Assembly (NCBI RefSeq): GCF_032586235.1
Contig: NZ_JAWHTD010000013.1
Span: forward strand, 42,284 to 106,283
Reading direction: 5' to 3'
Length of the DNA: 64,000 nt
From: Aestuariicoccus sp032586235
GTDB taxonomy: Bacteria > Pseudomonadota > Alphaproteobacteria > Rhodobacterales > Rhodobacteraceae
Under the pieces are notes generated by a model. It ran no database searches, was not told where the DNA came from, and saw only the letters and a list, made by a program, of their open reading frames with translations. Below, piece after piece: positions 19,624 through 27,859 of this stretch; the stretch's first letter is position 1; the number at the start of each line of letters is the position of its first letter. Position numbers and translations under genes: made by a program.

Positions 19624-19692
19624 GCTGCGCGCGGCGCCTTTACCGACCGTCAATAATCCTCAAAGAATCAATAAGTTAAATGTCATAGCCCC

Positions 19693-19726
19693 TGCCCCAA
19701 TGTTTCGCGTGCGAAACATTGGGGCA
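19693..19726. terminator. 34-nt palindrome between convergent ccoS and decarboxylase genes
   Basis: A perfect 16-bp inverted repeat (TGCCCCAATGTTTCGC and its complement) with a 2-nt centre. Lying between converging genes it probably acts as a bidirectional stem-loop terminator, though no long T-run follows on either strand. It is the only notable structure in 19624-19830. A DNA-binding site cannot be excluded. Confidence 0.5.
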
Positions 19727-19830
19727 GCAAGACTGACCTAACGGGACACCGCTCCTCCCACGGCAAACTCCCAGGTCGTTCCGATAAGGAATGCGCGACG
19801 CAGCCCCGGGCTTGCCCCGGGGCCTCCGAC

Positions 19831-21000
19831 TCAGATCACCACCACGTCCAGCGGCGGGAAGCCGTTGAAGCCCACGCTCGAATAGGTCGAGGTATAGGCC
19901 CCGCAGGACCGGATCACGATCCGGTCGCCCGCCCGCAGGCCCAGCGGAAGCTGCACCGGCTGACGCTCGTAAAGCACGTCCGCGCTGTCGCAGGACGGCC
20001 CCGCGAGGATGCACGCGCCGGTCGGCTCGTGGTCGCGGTCGGTGCCGAACTGATAGCGGATCGCCTCGCCCTCGGTCTCGGCCAGGCCAGAGAAACGGCC
20101 GATGTCCAGATAGACCCAGCGGTGCAGGTCGTTCTCGGACTTGCGCGACACCAGCAGCACCTCGGCGGCGATGGCGCCGGCCTCTGCCACCAGACCCCGG
20201 CCCGGCTCCGCCATGATGTGCGGCACATGGCCGAAACGCTCGGTCACCAGGCGCATCACCTCGGCGGCATAGGCCGCGGGCGCGTCGATGTCCTGACCGT
20301 AGAAGGCCGGGAACCCGCCGCCGATGTTCAGCAGGCTCAGCGTGTGACCTGCGTCGCGGGCGGCGTGCCAAACGGCGGCCACCTGATCCAGCGTCGGCGC
20401 CCACATCGCCGCACGACGGGTCTGCGACCCGACGTGGAACGAAAAGCCCACCGGCCGCAGGCCGAGCGCAACCGCCATGTCGAGCAGCCCCAGCGCCTTG
20501 TCACGGGCGCAGCCGAACTTGCGCGACAGCGGCCAGTCGGCCTCGGAGGCGTCGACGATCAGCCGGACATAGACCTCTGCACCGGGCGCGTTCGCCGCGA
20601 TCTTTTCCATCTCTTCCTCGGCGTCGACCGAGAAGAGCGTCACGCCCACCGAATGCGCCCAGGCGATGTCCGACGCGCGCTTGATGGTGTTGCCGAACGA
20701 GATCTGCGCCGGCTGCGCCCCTGCGTCGAGGCACATCTGAATTTCGACCCGGCTGGCGGCGTCGAAGTTCGACCCGGCAACCACCAGGCGGAGCAGGATG
20801 TCCGGCGCCGGGTTGGCCTTGACCGCATAATGGATCCGCGCACGCCCCAGCCCCTGGGCAAGGGCCGCGTATTGACGGGCCACCGCGTCGCCGTCGACCA
20901 CCAGCGTCGGGCGGTCGAACACGTTCTGCGCGATGTAGGCTTCGGTGCGGGATACGGGTGCGGCATCGCGGGCGGTCAGCCCGGTCACGTATGCGTTCAT
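19831..21000 (-). CDS. PLP-dependent lysine/ornithine decarboxylase (fold III)
   Basis: Alanine-racemase-fold decarboxylase (389 aa) of the eukaryotic ornithine decarboxylase type. The PLP lysine is in YAVKANP (near residue 60); SFHVGSQ, LNIGGGFP, EPGRGLVAEAG (phosphate binding) and CDSADV (active-site cysteine) are conserved, and CGAYTSTYSSVGFNG closes the site. The ATG at 21000 is selected because GGAG sits 6 nt upstream. The product would be putrescine or cadaverine for polyamine synthesis. A GTTAC-N9-GTAAC inverted repeat at 21069-21087 may be an upstream control site. Confidence 0.88.
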   Translation of the reverse strand: MNAYVTGLTARDAAPVSRTEAYIAQNVFDRPTLVVDGDAVARQYAALAQGLGRARIHYAVKANPAPDILLRLVVAGSNFDAASRVEIQMCLDAGAQPAQISFGNTIKRASDIAWAHSVGVTLFSVDAEEEMEKIAANAPGAEVYVRLIVDASEADWPLSRKFGCARDKALGLLDMAVALGLRPVGFSFHVGSQTRRAAMWAPTLDQVAAVWHAARDAGHTLSLLNIGGGFPAFYGQDIDAPAAYAAEVMRLVTERFGHVPHIMAEPGRGLVAEAGAIAAEVLLVSRKSENDLHRWVYLDIGRFSGLAETEGEAIRYQFGTDRDHEPTGACILAGPSCDSADVLYERQPVQLPLGLRAGDRIVIRSCGAYTSTYSSVGFNGFPPLDVVVI

Positions 21001-21216
21001 GGTCATCTCCAATCAGACCCGGCCGTGTCCGGTTTCCCGGCATGAGACCGCTCAGTTCCAAGGGAGACGTTACCGTCGCTACGTAACCGCGTGGGTGTTG
21101 AATTGCCCACCTCGACAGAGGTGCGTGCGTTGGCGTCCTTGAGCGCGCATATGGGCCGTCAACGGGATTCGTTCAAGCGGTTTTTTCGGCCCGCCGCGAA
21201 ATCCTCCGCACCTTTT

Positions 21217-21399
21217 TCAAGTGTTGTCCCGAAGACACGTTTTCGGCCTTTCGCCGCGCGCCGTGGCCCCGCAATAGACACAGCGCCACGACGTCTCGCC
21301 CCCCTCGCGCCGCATCCGCCACCGGCAAAGCCGGGTGGCGCGGTTCTGAAAGACGGCGATCAGGATGAAGGCCAGGATCAGACCGGCGATGACAAGCAT
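21217..21399 (-). CDS. Small membrane protein with zinc-ribbon-like cysteines
   Basis: A 60-aa protein with a single N-terminal helix (MLVIAGLILAFILIAVF), a basic linker and a cysteine pair CVYCG followed by a further cysteine near the end (KTCLRDN). It resembles small membrane-anchored zinc ribbons common in Rhodobacteraceae, but I do not recognise a named family. It lies downstream of sdhB on the same strand and could be co-transcribed. Confidence 0.6.
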   Translation of the reverse strand: MLVIAGLILAFILIAVFQNRATRLCRWRMRREGGETSWRCVYCGATARGERPKTCLRDNT

Positions 21400-21476
21400 C
21401 CCACCCCCTCAGACCAGAGCGCCCCACGGGACGGCGGGCGGGGCGATGTCGCCTTGGCGACGAGCGGCGCGCGGCG

Positions 21477-22256
21477 TCACACCGCGCGTTCGACCATCAT
21501 TTTCTTAATCTCTGCAATGGCCTTGGCGGGGTTCAGACCCTTGGGACAGGTCTTGGCGCAGTTCATGATCGTGTGGCAGCGATACAGCTTGAAGGGATCC
21601 TCCAGCTCGTCCAGACGCTCGCCCGTCGCCTCGTCGCGGCTGTCGATGATCCAGCGGTAGGCATGCAGAAGCGCCGCCGGCCCCAGATAGCGATCACCGT
21701 TCCACCAGTAGCTCGGGCACGAGGTCGAGCACGAGGCGCACATCACGCATTCATACAAGCCATCCAGCTTCTTGCGGTCCTCGATCGACTGCTTCCATTC
21801 TTTCGCCGGACGGTTGGTCTTGGTCTCCAGCCAGGGCATGATCGAAGCATGCTGGGCGTAGAAATGCGTAAGGTCGGGGATCAGGTCCTTGACCACCGGC
21901 ATATGCGGCAGCGGGTAGATCGCCACGTCGCCCTTGATCTCGTCCAGCCCGTAGATACAGGCCAAGGTGTTGATCCCGTCGATGTTCATCGCACAGGACC
22001 CGCAGATCCCCTCGCGGCACGACCGGCGGAAGGTCAGGGTCGGGTCGATTTCGTTCTTGATCTTGATCAGCGCGTCCAGAACCATCGGCCCGCATTTGTC
22101 CAGGTCGACGAAATAGGTGTCGACCCGGGGATTTTCCCCGTCGTCCGGGTTCCAGCGGTAGATCTTGAACTTGCGGACATTCGTGGCCCCTTCGGGTTTG
22201 GGCCAGGTCTTGCCTGTGCGGATCTTCGAATTCTTCGGGAGGGTCAGCTGAACCAT
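21477..22256 (-). CDS. sdhB: Succinate dehydrogenase iron-sulfur subunit
   Basis: Iron-sulfur subunit (259 aa) of complex II. The 2Fe-2S ligands are in CREGICGSC with a later CIYG cysteine partner; the 4Fe-4S and 3Fe-4S ligands are in CVMCASCSTSCP and CHTIMNCAKTCPKG. It transfers electrons from SdhA-FAD to the quinone site in SdhCD. Two small lipoprotein genes separate it from sdhA. Confidence 0.97.
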   Translation of the reverse strand: MVQLTLPKNSKIRTGKTWPKPEGATNVRKFKIYRWNPDDGENPRVDTYFVDLDKCGPMVLDALIKIKNEIDPTLTFRRSCREGICGSCAMNIDGINTLACIYGLDEIKGDVAIYPLPHMPVVKDLIPDLTHFYAQHASIMPWLETKTNRPAKEWKQSIEDRKKLDGLYECVMCASCSTSCPSYWWNGDRYLGPAALLHAYRWIIDSRDEATGERLDELEDPFKLYRCHTIMNCAKTCPKGLNPAKAIAEIKKMMVERAV

Positions 22257-22265
22257 GTCTCTCTC

Positions 22266-22586
22266 CTATTGAAGCAGGGCGGGCAGGCCTTCGGCTGCCA
22301 AACATGTGAGCGTCTCGGGCTTCGAGACGATATCGGAAACGATCTGTACGGTGCTTTCGGTGGGGCCGGTCACGCCATCGAGCGCGAGCGCGCGGATCTG
22401 GGTGGCGTTGGCGTTGTCGATGACGCAATCGAGCGTGGGCTCCAGCGGCACGCCGGGGAAGCGTTCGGTCAGAACCGGCGTCACCGCCGCGCGGGCGGCG
22501 TCGCGCGCAAACGCGTCCTGCGCCTGCGGCGAACAGGCGGTCAACGCGGCGCAAGCCGGCAGCAGGATATGGCCTAGCGCCCGCAA
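22266..22586 (-). CDS. Putative lipoprotein inside the sdh operon (second)
   Basis: A 106-aa protein with a signal peptide ending in the lipobox-like LTAC (Cys18). The mature part contains two further cysteines (LDCVIDN and LTCLAAEG), which could form a disulfide. No named domain recognised. It overlaps the upstream lipoprotein gene by 13 nt and lies 9 nt before sdhB, so it belongs to the sdh transcript. Confidence 0.75.
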   Translation of the reverse strand: MRALGHILLPACAALTACSPQAQDAFARDAARAAVTPVLTERFPGVPLEPTLDCVIDNANATQIRALALDGVTGPTESTVQIVSDIVSKPETLTCLAAEGLPALLQ

Positions 22587-22951
22587 TACACACCTTTGTA
22601 AAGAAAGGGTGCGCCCGGCGGGCAGACCGCGTTGGACGGTTTTGGCGGCGCTGGCTCGGGTGCGGGCGCAGGCGCGGGCCGCGACTGCGGCAGCGGCTTG
22701 GGCTTGGCGGCGGCCATCGCTGCCTTGCGCTCGATGCAGGCGTTCAGGATCGCCGCGCCCTCTGCCGTGCCGTCGTCCACCGGCGTGACCAGCGGCACCG
22801 CCTTTTCGACATCATAGGCATAGGCCCCCGGCACGTCGTTTTCCAACAGACACTGGGTGGCGAGATCCGCCTCCTCCACATCCGTGCAGGCGGCAAGCCC
22901 GAACCCGGCGGCCAGCGCCGCCGTGGCCAGCGACAGACGCGCGCCGATCAA
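22574..22951 (-). CDS. Putative lipoprotein inside the sdh operon (first)
   Basis: A 125-aa protein with a lipobox GLAAC (Cys22). The mature protein holds a proline/alanine-rich linker (about residues 85-105) and a C-terminal motif CPPGAPFLYKGVYCGR with two cysteines, suggesting a small disulfide-closed knot. Unrecognised family. Its ATG overlaps the sdhA stop by 4 nt (ATGA), indicating coupling to complex II synthesis. Confidence 0.75.
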   Translation of the reverse strand: MIGARLSLATAALAAGFGLAACTDVEEADLATQCLLENDVPGAYAYDVEKAVPLVTPVDDGTAEGAAILNACIERKAAMAAAKPKPLPQSRPAPAPAPEPAPPKPSNAVCPPGAPFLYKGVYCGR

Positions 22952-24750
22952 AACGTGCGCTCCTTCGGCGCGATCTTCTTGAGCGCGATACCGCCCTGCT
23001 TTTCGCCGGTCAGCGGATCGGTGATCACCGGGCGGTAGCTGAGATCGGTCTTGGCGCCGTCGACGCGGGCGATGGTGTGCACGCGCCAGTTTTCGTCGTC
23101 CCGGGTGGCGTAATCCTCGTGCGCATGGGCGCCGCGCGATTCCTTGCGCGCCTCGGCCCCGACGATGGTCGCCAGCGCGTTGGGCATCAGGTTCGTCAGC
23201 TCCAGCGTCTCCATCAGGTCGGAGTTCCAGACCAGGCTGCGGTCGGTGACCTGGATATCGTCCAGCTTGCCCGCGATGGAGGTCATCTTCTCGACCCCGG
23301 CCTTGAGCGTCTTGTCGGTACGGAAGACGGCGGCGTCTTCCTGCATCGTCTTCTGCATTTCCAGCCGCAGCTCGGCGGTGGGCGTGTTGCCTTTGGCGTT
23401 GCGGATGCCGTCGAAGCGATCGAAGGCCTTGTCGATGGCGACCTTGGGTGCTGCGGGCGTCGCGGTTTCGGGATCGACCACCTTGCCCGCGCGGATCGCC
23501 GCGGCGCGGCCGAATACCACGAGGTCGATGAGCGAGTTGGAGCCCAGACGGTTCGCGCCGTGGACCGATGCGCAGCCCGCCTCGCCCACGGCCATCAGGC
23601 CCGGGACGATTGCGTTCTGATCGGCCTTGGTCGGGTTCAGCACCTCGCCCCAGTAGTTCGTGGGGATGCCGCCCATGTTGTAGTGCACCGTCGGCAGGAC
23701 CGGGATCGGTTCCTTGGTGACATCGACACCGGCAAAGATCTTGGCCGACTCCGAGATGCCCGGCAGGCGCTCGGCCAAAGCCTCTTTCGGCAGGTGCGAG
23801 AGGTTGAGGTGGATGTGGTCGCCATCCGCGCCCACGCCGCGGCCTTCGCGGATTTCCATCGTCATGCAGCGGCTGACATAGTCGCGCGGGGCCAGATCCT
23901 TGTAGTTGGGCGCGTAGCGTTCCATGAAACGCTCGCCCTCGCTGTTCGTCAGATAGCCGCCCTCGCCGCGCGCGCCCTCAGTGATGAGGCAGCCCGAGCC
24001 GTAGATACCGGTGGGGTGGAACTGCACGAATTCCATGTCCTGCAGCGGCAGGCCCGCGCGCGCCACCATACCACCGCCGTCACCGGTGCAGGTGTGCGCC
24101 GAGGTGGCGCTGAAATAGGCGCGGCCATAGCCGCCGGTGGCCAGCACGACCATCTTGGCGTTGAAGACGTGCATGGTGCCGTCGTCGAGCTTCCAGCAGA
24201 GCACACCCTTGCATTCGCCGTCTTCCATCAGCAGGTCGATGGCGAAATACTCGATGTAGAACTCGGCATTATTCTTGAGTGACTGACCATAGAGCGTGTG
24301 CAGGATGGCGTGGCCGGTGCGGTCGGCGGCGGCGCAGGTGCGCTGCACCGGGGGGCCTTCGCCGAATTCAGTGGTGTGGCCGCCGAAGGGACGCTGATAG
24401 ATCTTGCCCTCTTCGGTGCGGCTGAACGGCACGCCGTAATGTTCCAGCTCATAGACCGCCTTGGGCGCTTCGCGGGCGAGGTATTCCATCGCGTCGGTGT
24501 CGCCCAGCCAGTCCGACCCCTTGACGGTGTCGTACATGTGCCATTGCCAGTTGTCCGGCCCCATGTTGGCCAGGCTCGCGGCGATGCCGCCCTGGGCCGC
24601 CACGGTGTGCGAGCGGGTCGGGAAGACCTTGGTCACGCAGGCGGTGCGCAGGCCCTGTTCGGCCATGCCCAGCGTGGCGCGCAGACCGGCCCCGCCGGCG
24701 CCCACCACCACGACGTCGTAATCGTGCGTTTCGTATTCGTAAGCTGCCAT
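22948..24750 (-). CDS. sdhA: Succinate dehydrogenase flavoprotein subunit
   Basis: Catalytic subunit (600 aa) of complex II, oxidising succinate to fumarate. The FAD-binding N-terminus VVVVGAGGAGLRATLG is followed by RSHTVAAQGGIAASL, whose histidine carries the covalent FAD. HPTGIYGSGCLITEGARGEGG and the HGANRLGSNSL region are active-site landmarks. Gene order sdhC-sdhD-sdhA then two lipoproteins and sdhB. Confidence 0.98.
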   Translation of the reverse strand: MAAYEYETHDYDVVVVGAGGAGLRATLGMAEQGLRTACVTKVFPTRSHTVAAQGGIAASLANMGPDNWQWHMYDTVKGSDWLGDTDAMEYLAREAPKAVYELEHYGVPFSRTEEGKIYQRPFGGHTTEFGEGPPVQRTCAAADRTGHAILHTLYGQSLKNNAEFYIEYFAIDLLMEDGECKGVLCWKLDDGTMHVFNAKMVVLATGGYGRAYFSATSAHTCTGDGGGMVARAGLPLQDMEFVQFHPTGIYGSGCLITEGARGEGGYLTNSEGERFMERYAPNYKDLAPRDYVSRCMTMEIREGRGVGADGDHIHLNLSHLPKEALAERLPGISESAKIFAGVDVTKEPIPVLPTVHYNMGGIPTNYWGEVLNPTKADQNAIVPGLMAVGEAGCASVHGANRLGSNSLIDLVVFGRAAAIRAGKVVDPETATPAAPKVAIDKAFDRFDGIRNAKGNTPTAELRLEMQKTMQEDAAVFRTDKTLKAGVEKMTSIAGKLDDIQVTDRSLVWNSDLMETLELTNLMPNALATIVGAEARKESRGAHAHEDYATRDDENWRVHTIARVDGAKTDLSYRPVITDPLTGEKQGGIALKKIAPKERTF

Positions 24751-24810
24751 GTTGCTACCTGTTCGGTCTGGGGCGGCGGCGCGCGCCTGCCCGATGTTCC
24801 ATTGCGGCGG

Positions 24811-25182
24811 TCAGAGCGCCATCCGGGCGACGGCGAAGACGCCCACCGCCATGGCGCCGTAGCTGACGCAGGTCATCAGAAGGATCAGCACCTTTTCCCA
24901 GACGCCGTGGACGTAATCCTCGATCAGGACCTGCACGCCGTCGTTGAAATGCTTGAAGCCGACGATGATGGTCAGCCCTGCGACGATCGCCGGGAAGGGG
25001 CGCGCGAAATAGGCGGTCACCTCTTCGTAGGTGCCCCCAAGGATGCCGCCGAAGGTGAAGACGAAGAGCGGGATCAGGATCAAGAGCGCCACCGAGGACA
25101 CTTTCATCGCCCAGAAATGCTCGGTCCCCTTTTTGGCCGAACCCCAGCCGACGGCGCGTTTGCGGTCTGTCAGAAATGCCAT
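24811..25182 (-). CDS. sdhD: Succinate dehydrogenase membrane anchor SdhD
   Basis: Hydrophobic anchor (123 aa) with three helices. The start MAFLTDRKRAVGWGSAKKGTEHFWAMK and the stretch HFNDGVQVLIEDYVHG (heme b and quinone pocket region) match SdhD. It lies 13 nt after sdhC and 60 nt before sdhA. Confidence 0.93.
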   Translation of the reverse strand: MAFLTDRKRAVGWGSAKKGTEHFWAMKVSSVALLILIPLFVFTFGGILGGTYEEVTAYFARPFPAIVAGLTIIVGFKHFNDGVQVLIEDYVHGVWEKVLILLMTCVSYGAMAVGVFAVARMAL

Positions 25183-25195
25183 TGTCGGGGTCTCC

Positions 25196-25579
25196 TTAGA
25201 TGAGGGCGACGGTGAGCAGGGTCAGCACGACCGACCCGCCGATGACGGCGTAGCCGAGCTTGTAGGCGGTCTCGAGGTCGAGGCCGACGGCGTAGTCCCA
25301 GATCAGGTGCCGGATGCCCGCCAGCGTGTGATACCAGAGCGCCCAGAGCGACAGGAACAGCACCAGATCGCCGAACCACGAGGTCAGGACCGCGTTGGCG
25401 AAGTTGAAATATTCCTCCGAGGTCGCGGCGGCCAGCAGCCACCAGACGATCATCAGCGCCGCCACGATCAGCGCGTTGCCGGTGATGCGGGTGAGGATCG
25501 AGGTGATCGAGGTCAGCTGCGGGCGATAGATTTGCAGATGCGGTGACAGGGGGCGGTTGCCCCGGTTCACGTCGGCCAT
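25196..25579 (-). CDS. sdhC: Succinate dehydrogenase cytochrome b556 subunit SdhC
   Basis: Cytochrome b subunit (127 aa), first gene of the operon. RPLSPHLQIYRPQLTSITSILTRITG is the family N-terminus; the heme ligand histidine is in HTLAGIRHLIWD. Three helices are predicted. GAAAGGACA upstream is the ribosome binding site. A tandem palindromic operator lies about 130 bp upstream. Confidence 0.95.
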   Translation of the reverse strand: MADVNRGNRPLSPHLQIYRPQLTSITSILTRITGNALIVAALMIVWWLLAAATSEEYFNFANAVLTSWFGDLVLFLSLWALWYHTLAGIRHLIWDYAVGLDLETAYKLGYAVIGGSVVLTLLTVALI

Positions 25580-25695
25580 GAGATGTCCTTTCGGTTCCCT
25601 TGCCTTTGGTTCTAATGGTTTTTACGCCGCTGTCACGGGACAGCAGCGCCGGGGGGCGCGGTTTTTTGGCGCAACCGGGTGGTTTTCCGGTGTTT

Positions 25696-25725
25696 TGTGA
25701 TCACGTCAAAATCTGTGTGATCACA
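25696..25725. promoter_or_regulatory. Tandem TGTGATCACA operator upstream of sdhC
   Basis: TGTGATCACG (25696-25705) and TGTGATCACA (25716-25725) are separated by exactly 10 nt, so centres are 20 bp apart, on one face of the helix. The same arrangement occurs upstream of sucC (33041-33070) at nearly the same distance from the start codon. This points to a shared dimeric regulator of the TCA block; the regulator is not identified in the window. Confidence 0.8.
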
Positions 25726-25830
25726 AGAATGGGGCGCCGCTTTGGTGATAGCGCCACCAGCGGGCGGCGGTGGCAGCGCGATTCCCTGCAGAACCTGCGG
25801 GCGGCTTTTCCGAACAATCGTTCAGCAGAG

Positions 25831-26034
25831 CCAAAGTCGCGGAATCAAGGCCGTAAGGCCGCCGCGACCGGCGCCTGCCCGTGGGGTGGCGCTGCAACGA
25901 AAAGTCTACGCGCTTTATCCTCGCCAAGTCATTGCTCCGAATGACCGGTGCGCCCACGTCGACAAAGCGCCAGCCCGCCGGGACGGGCAGGCGCTGGTCG
26001 CGGCGGCCTTACGGCCTTGATTCCGCGACTTTGG
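25831..26034 (+). repeat. Non-coding inverted-repeat element R1, copy 2
   Basis: Arms 25831-25881 and 25984-26034 are inverted repeats of 51 bp with one mismatch, around a 102-bp centre. It fills much of the 485-base gap between sdhC and mesaconyl-CoA hydratase (25580-26064); the other part of the gap holds the sdhC promoter and double operator. A 28-nt stretch at 25871-25898 is identical to the reverse strand of 42439-42466 in copy 3. No gene is supported within it. Confidence 0.85.
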
Positions 26035-26064
26035 GGCGTTTGACGAAGGTTTACCCCGTGCCGC

Positions 26065-27096
26065 TCAAACCGGCATCAGCGCCCAGTAATCCAGATCGAG
26101 CAACACATGCGGCAGGTACTTGCCGTCCTCGCCCTTCAGCGTGAAGGGCTCGCCGCCCTTGGTCGCCACCAGCCGCAGGCGCAGCGCGCCGACGCCGGGG
26201 GCCGGGGTCTCGGCCTTGTCCAGCACCTCGGACCAGGCGCGGATCGTGTCGCCGGCGAAACAGGGGGTGGCGTGGGCACCCGCGTTCAGCCCAACGATCA
26301 TCTGCGCATTCGCCAGACCGTTGAACGACAGCGCGCGCGCCATCGAGATGACGTGCCCGCCATAGATCAGCCGCTTGCCGTCGTCGCGGTTGGTAGCGTC
26401 GAAATGCACCTTGGCGGTGTTCTGCCAGAGGCGGGTGGCGAGCATGTGCTCGGCCTCTTCCACCGTCACGCCGTCCACATGGTCGATCTTTTCGCCGACC
26501 GCGTAATCGCCCCAGCGGTGCGGCTCGCCCGCGAGGGTGAAATCGTAGCGCGTGAAATCGAGCCCTGCGGGGATCGCCAGATCGTAGGCGGCCAGGGCGG
26601 GCTTGAGGCTAGGCAGTACGGTGTCGGGCGCGGGCGCATCAAGGTCGCGCTTGCGCACCATGACCCAGCGGCAGAATTCCATCACGGTCTCGCCCCGCTG
26701 GTTGAGCCCTCGGGTGCGGACATAGACCACGCCGGACTTGCCATTGGAATTCTGCTTGAGCCCGATCACCTCGGAGGTCGAGCGCAGCGTGTCGCCGGGC
26801 CAGACCGGGGCCAGCCATCGGCCCTCGGCATAACCCAGGTTAGCGACGGCGTTCAGCGAGATGTCGGGCACGCTCTTGCCGAAGACCGTGTGAAAGGCCG
26901 CTAGATCGTCGATGGGCGAGGCCGCCAGCCCGCAGGATTGCGCGAAGGCGTCCGAGGAATAGAGCGCATGACGCGCTGGGTAGAGCGCGTGATAGAGCGC
27001 CCGCTCGCCCCCCGACAGGGTGCGCGGCACGGCGTGGTCGATCACGTCGCCAAGCGTGTAATCCTCGAAGAAACGGCCGGGGTTGGTCTTCGCCAT
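26065..27096 (-). CDS. mch: Mesaconyl-CoA hydratase (ethylmalonyl-CoA pathway)
   Basis: Double hot-dog MaoC-like dehydratase (343 aa). The N-terminus GRFFEDYTLGDVIDHAVPRT and the second-domain stretch WQNTAKVHFDATNRDDGKRLIYGGHVIS are characteristic of mesaconyl-C1-CoA hydratase, which converts mesaconyl-CoA to beta-methylmalyl-CoA during acetate assimilation without glyoxylate bypass. The ATG at 27096 lies 2 nt after the DUF1737 gene stop. Position between sdh genes and a malyl-CoA thioesterase matches Rhodobacter gene order as I recall it. Confidence 0.9.
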   Translation of the reverse strand: MAKTNPGRFFEDYTLGDVIDHAVPRTLSGGERALYHALYPARHALYSSDAFAQSCGLAASPIDDLAAFHTVFGKSVPDISLNAVANLGYAEGRWLAPVWPGDTLRSTSEVIGLKQNSNGKSGVVYVRTRGLNQRGETVMEFCRWVMVRKRDLDAPAPDTVLPSLKPALAAYDLAIPAGLDFTRYDFTLAGEPHRWGDYAVGEKIDHVDGVTVEEAEHMLATRLWQNTAKVHFDATNRDDGKRLIYGGHVISMARALSFNGLANAQMIVGLNAGAHATPCFAGDTIRAWSEVLDKAETPAPGVGALRLRLVATKGGEPFTLKGEDGKYLPHVLLDLDYWALMPV

Positions 27097-27098
27097 GC

Positions 27099-27302
27099 TT
27101 ATTGTTCGCTCAGTTTCATATCCGGGGAATAGGTGCCGTCGGCCTCTTTCACCACCGCCTGCCCGCAGCGCATCACGCCGTTGGCGGCGTCGAAGGCATA
27201 GGTGGGATCGCCGTGCAGCTCCCAGCCCTTGTTCAGCGCGGCGGTGACCTTGTGGCAAAAGGCAGACGTATCGTCGGCGGTGAGAAAACGGTAGAGTTTC
27301 AT
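27099..27302 (-). CDS. DUF1737 domain protein
   Basis: A 67-aa protein starting MKLYRFLTADDTSAFCHKVT and continuing with LNKGWELHGDPTYAFD, the DUF1737 pattern. Function unknown. It is packed between nnrU (4 nt upstream) and mesaconyl-CoA hydratase (2 nt downstream), so it is part of the same transcript. Confidence 0.85.
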   Translation of the reverse strand: MKLYRFLTADDTSAFCHKVTAALNKGWELHGDPTYAFDAANGVMRCGQAVVKEADGTYSPDMKLSEQ

Positions 27303-27306
27303 GCGC

Positions 27307-27855
27307 TTACCCCGGGAACGGCCAGACGCCCAGCCAGTTGTGAACGGCGGTGATGCCGGCGAAGACAACCAGCGTGATGATCACCAGCTTGACGTCGCCC
27401 TTGGCCTCGCCCGGCGCGGGGCGGTCCCATTCGACCGAGCGGTTGATCACGATCACCTCGGCCACGGCCCAGGCCAGCAGGCCGCCGAAGAGCACGATCG
27501 AGGCCAGATCGCCGTTGACCAGCAGATGCGCGACAGCCCAGATCTTGACCGAGGTCAGCTGCGGATGGCGCATCTTGCCGCGCAGCCGCCCGGTGGTGGC
27601 GGACATGCCGAAGACGAAGACCGCGATCAGCATCAGCAGGTTGTTGATGTGCACCAGGAAGGCGGGCGGATACCAGACCGAAATGAACTCGGCCCCGCGA
27701 TAGCCGAGGATCATCAGCACCAGCCCCGCCAGCACTCCAACCGCCACAGCAGCCTTGCCGGCGTCGCCCATGCCGGCACGGGCGTCGGGGGCGAGGCGTT
27801 TGAAGAGATGGGCGGCGGTCCAGAGGGCCAGACCGAGGACGAGAAGCGCGAACAT
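27307..27855 (-). CDS. NnrU-family membrane protein
   Basis: Integral membrane protein (182 aa) with about five helices. MRHPQLTSVKIWAVAHLLVNGD is the NnrU family signature. NnrU was named for nitric oxide metabolism, but many homologues sit outside denitrification loci, as here between carbon-assimilation genes; its role in this setting is unknown. The ATG at 27855 lies 4 nt after the malyl-CoA thioesterase stop. Confidence 0.85.
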   Translation of the reverse strand: MFALLVLGLALWTAAHLFKRLAPDARAGMGDAGKAAVAVGVLAGLVLMILGYRGAEFISVWYPPAFLVHINNLLMLIAVFVFGMSATTGRLRGKMRHPQLTSVKIWAVAHLLVNGDLASIVLFGGLLAWAVAEVIVINRSVEWDRPAPGEAKGDVKLVIITLVVFAGITAVHNWLGVWPFPG

Positions 27856-27859
27856 TGGG

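Noticed and set aside
19693..19726. Reading the palindrome as a parS centromere site
   Set aside because: The classical parS is TGTTTCACGTGAAACA; here the TGTTTC and GAAACA halves are 6 nt apart instead of 4 and the core differs. No parA or parB nearby.
25881..26144. Short frames with RRWSRRPYGLDSAT-like peptides inside the R1 elements
   Set aside because: The same peptide appears in different frames and strands of the repeat, follows the repeat's DNA identity, and has no ribosome binding site; it is repeat sequence, not a gene.
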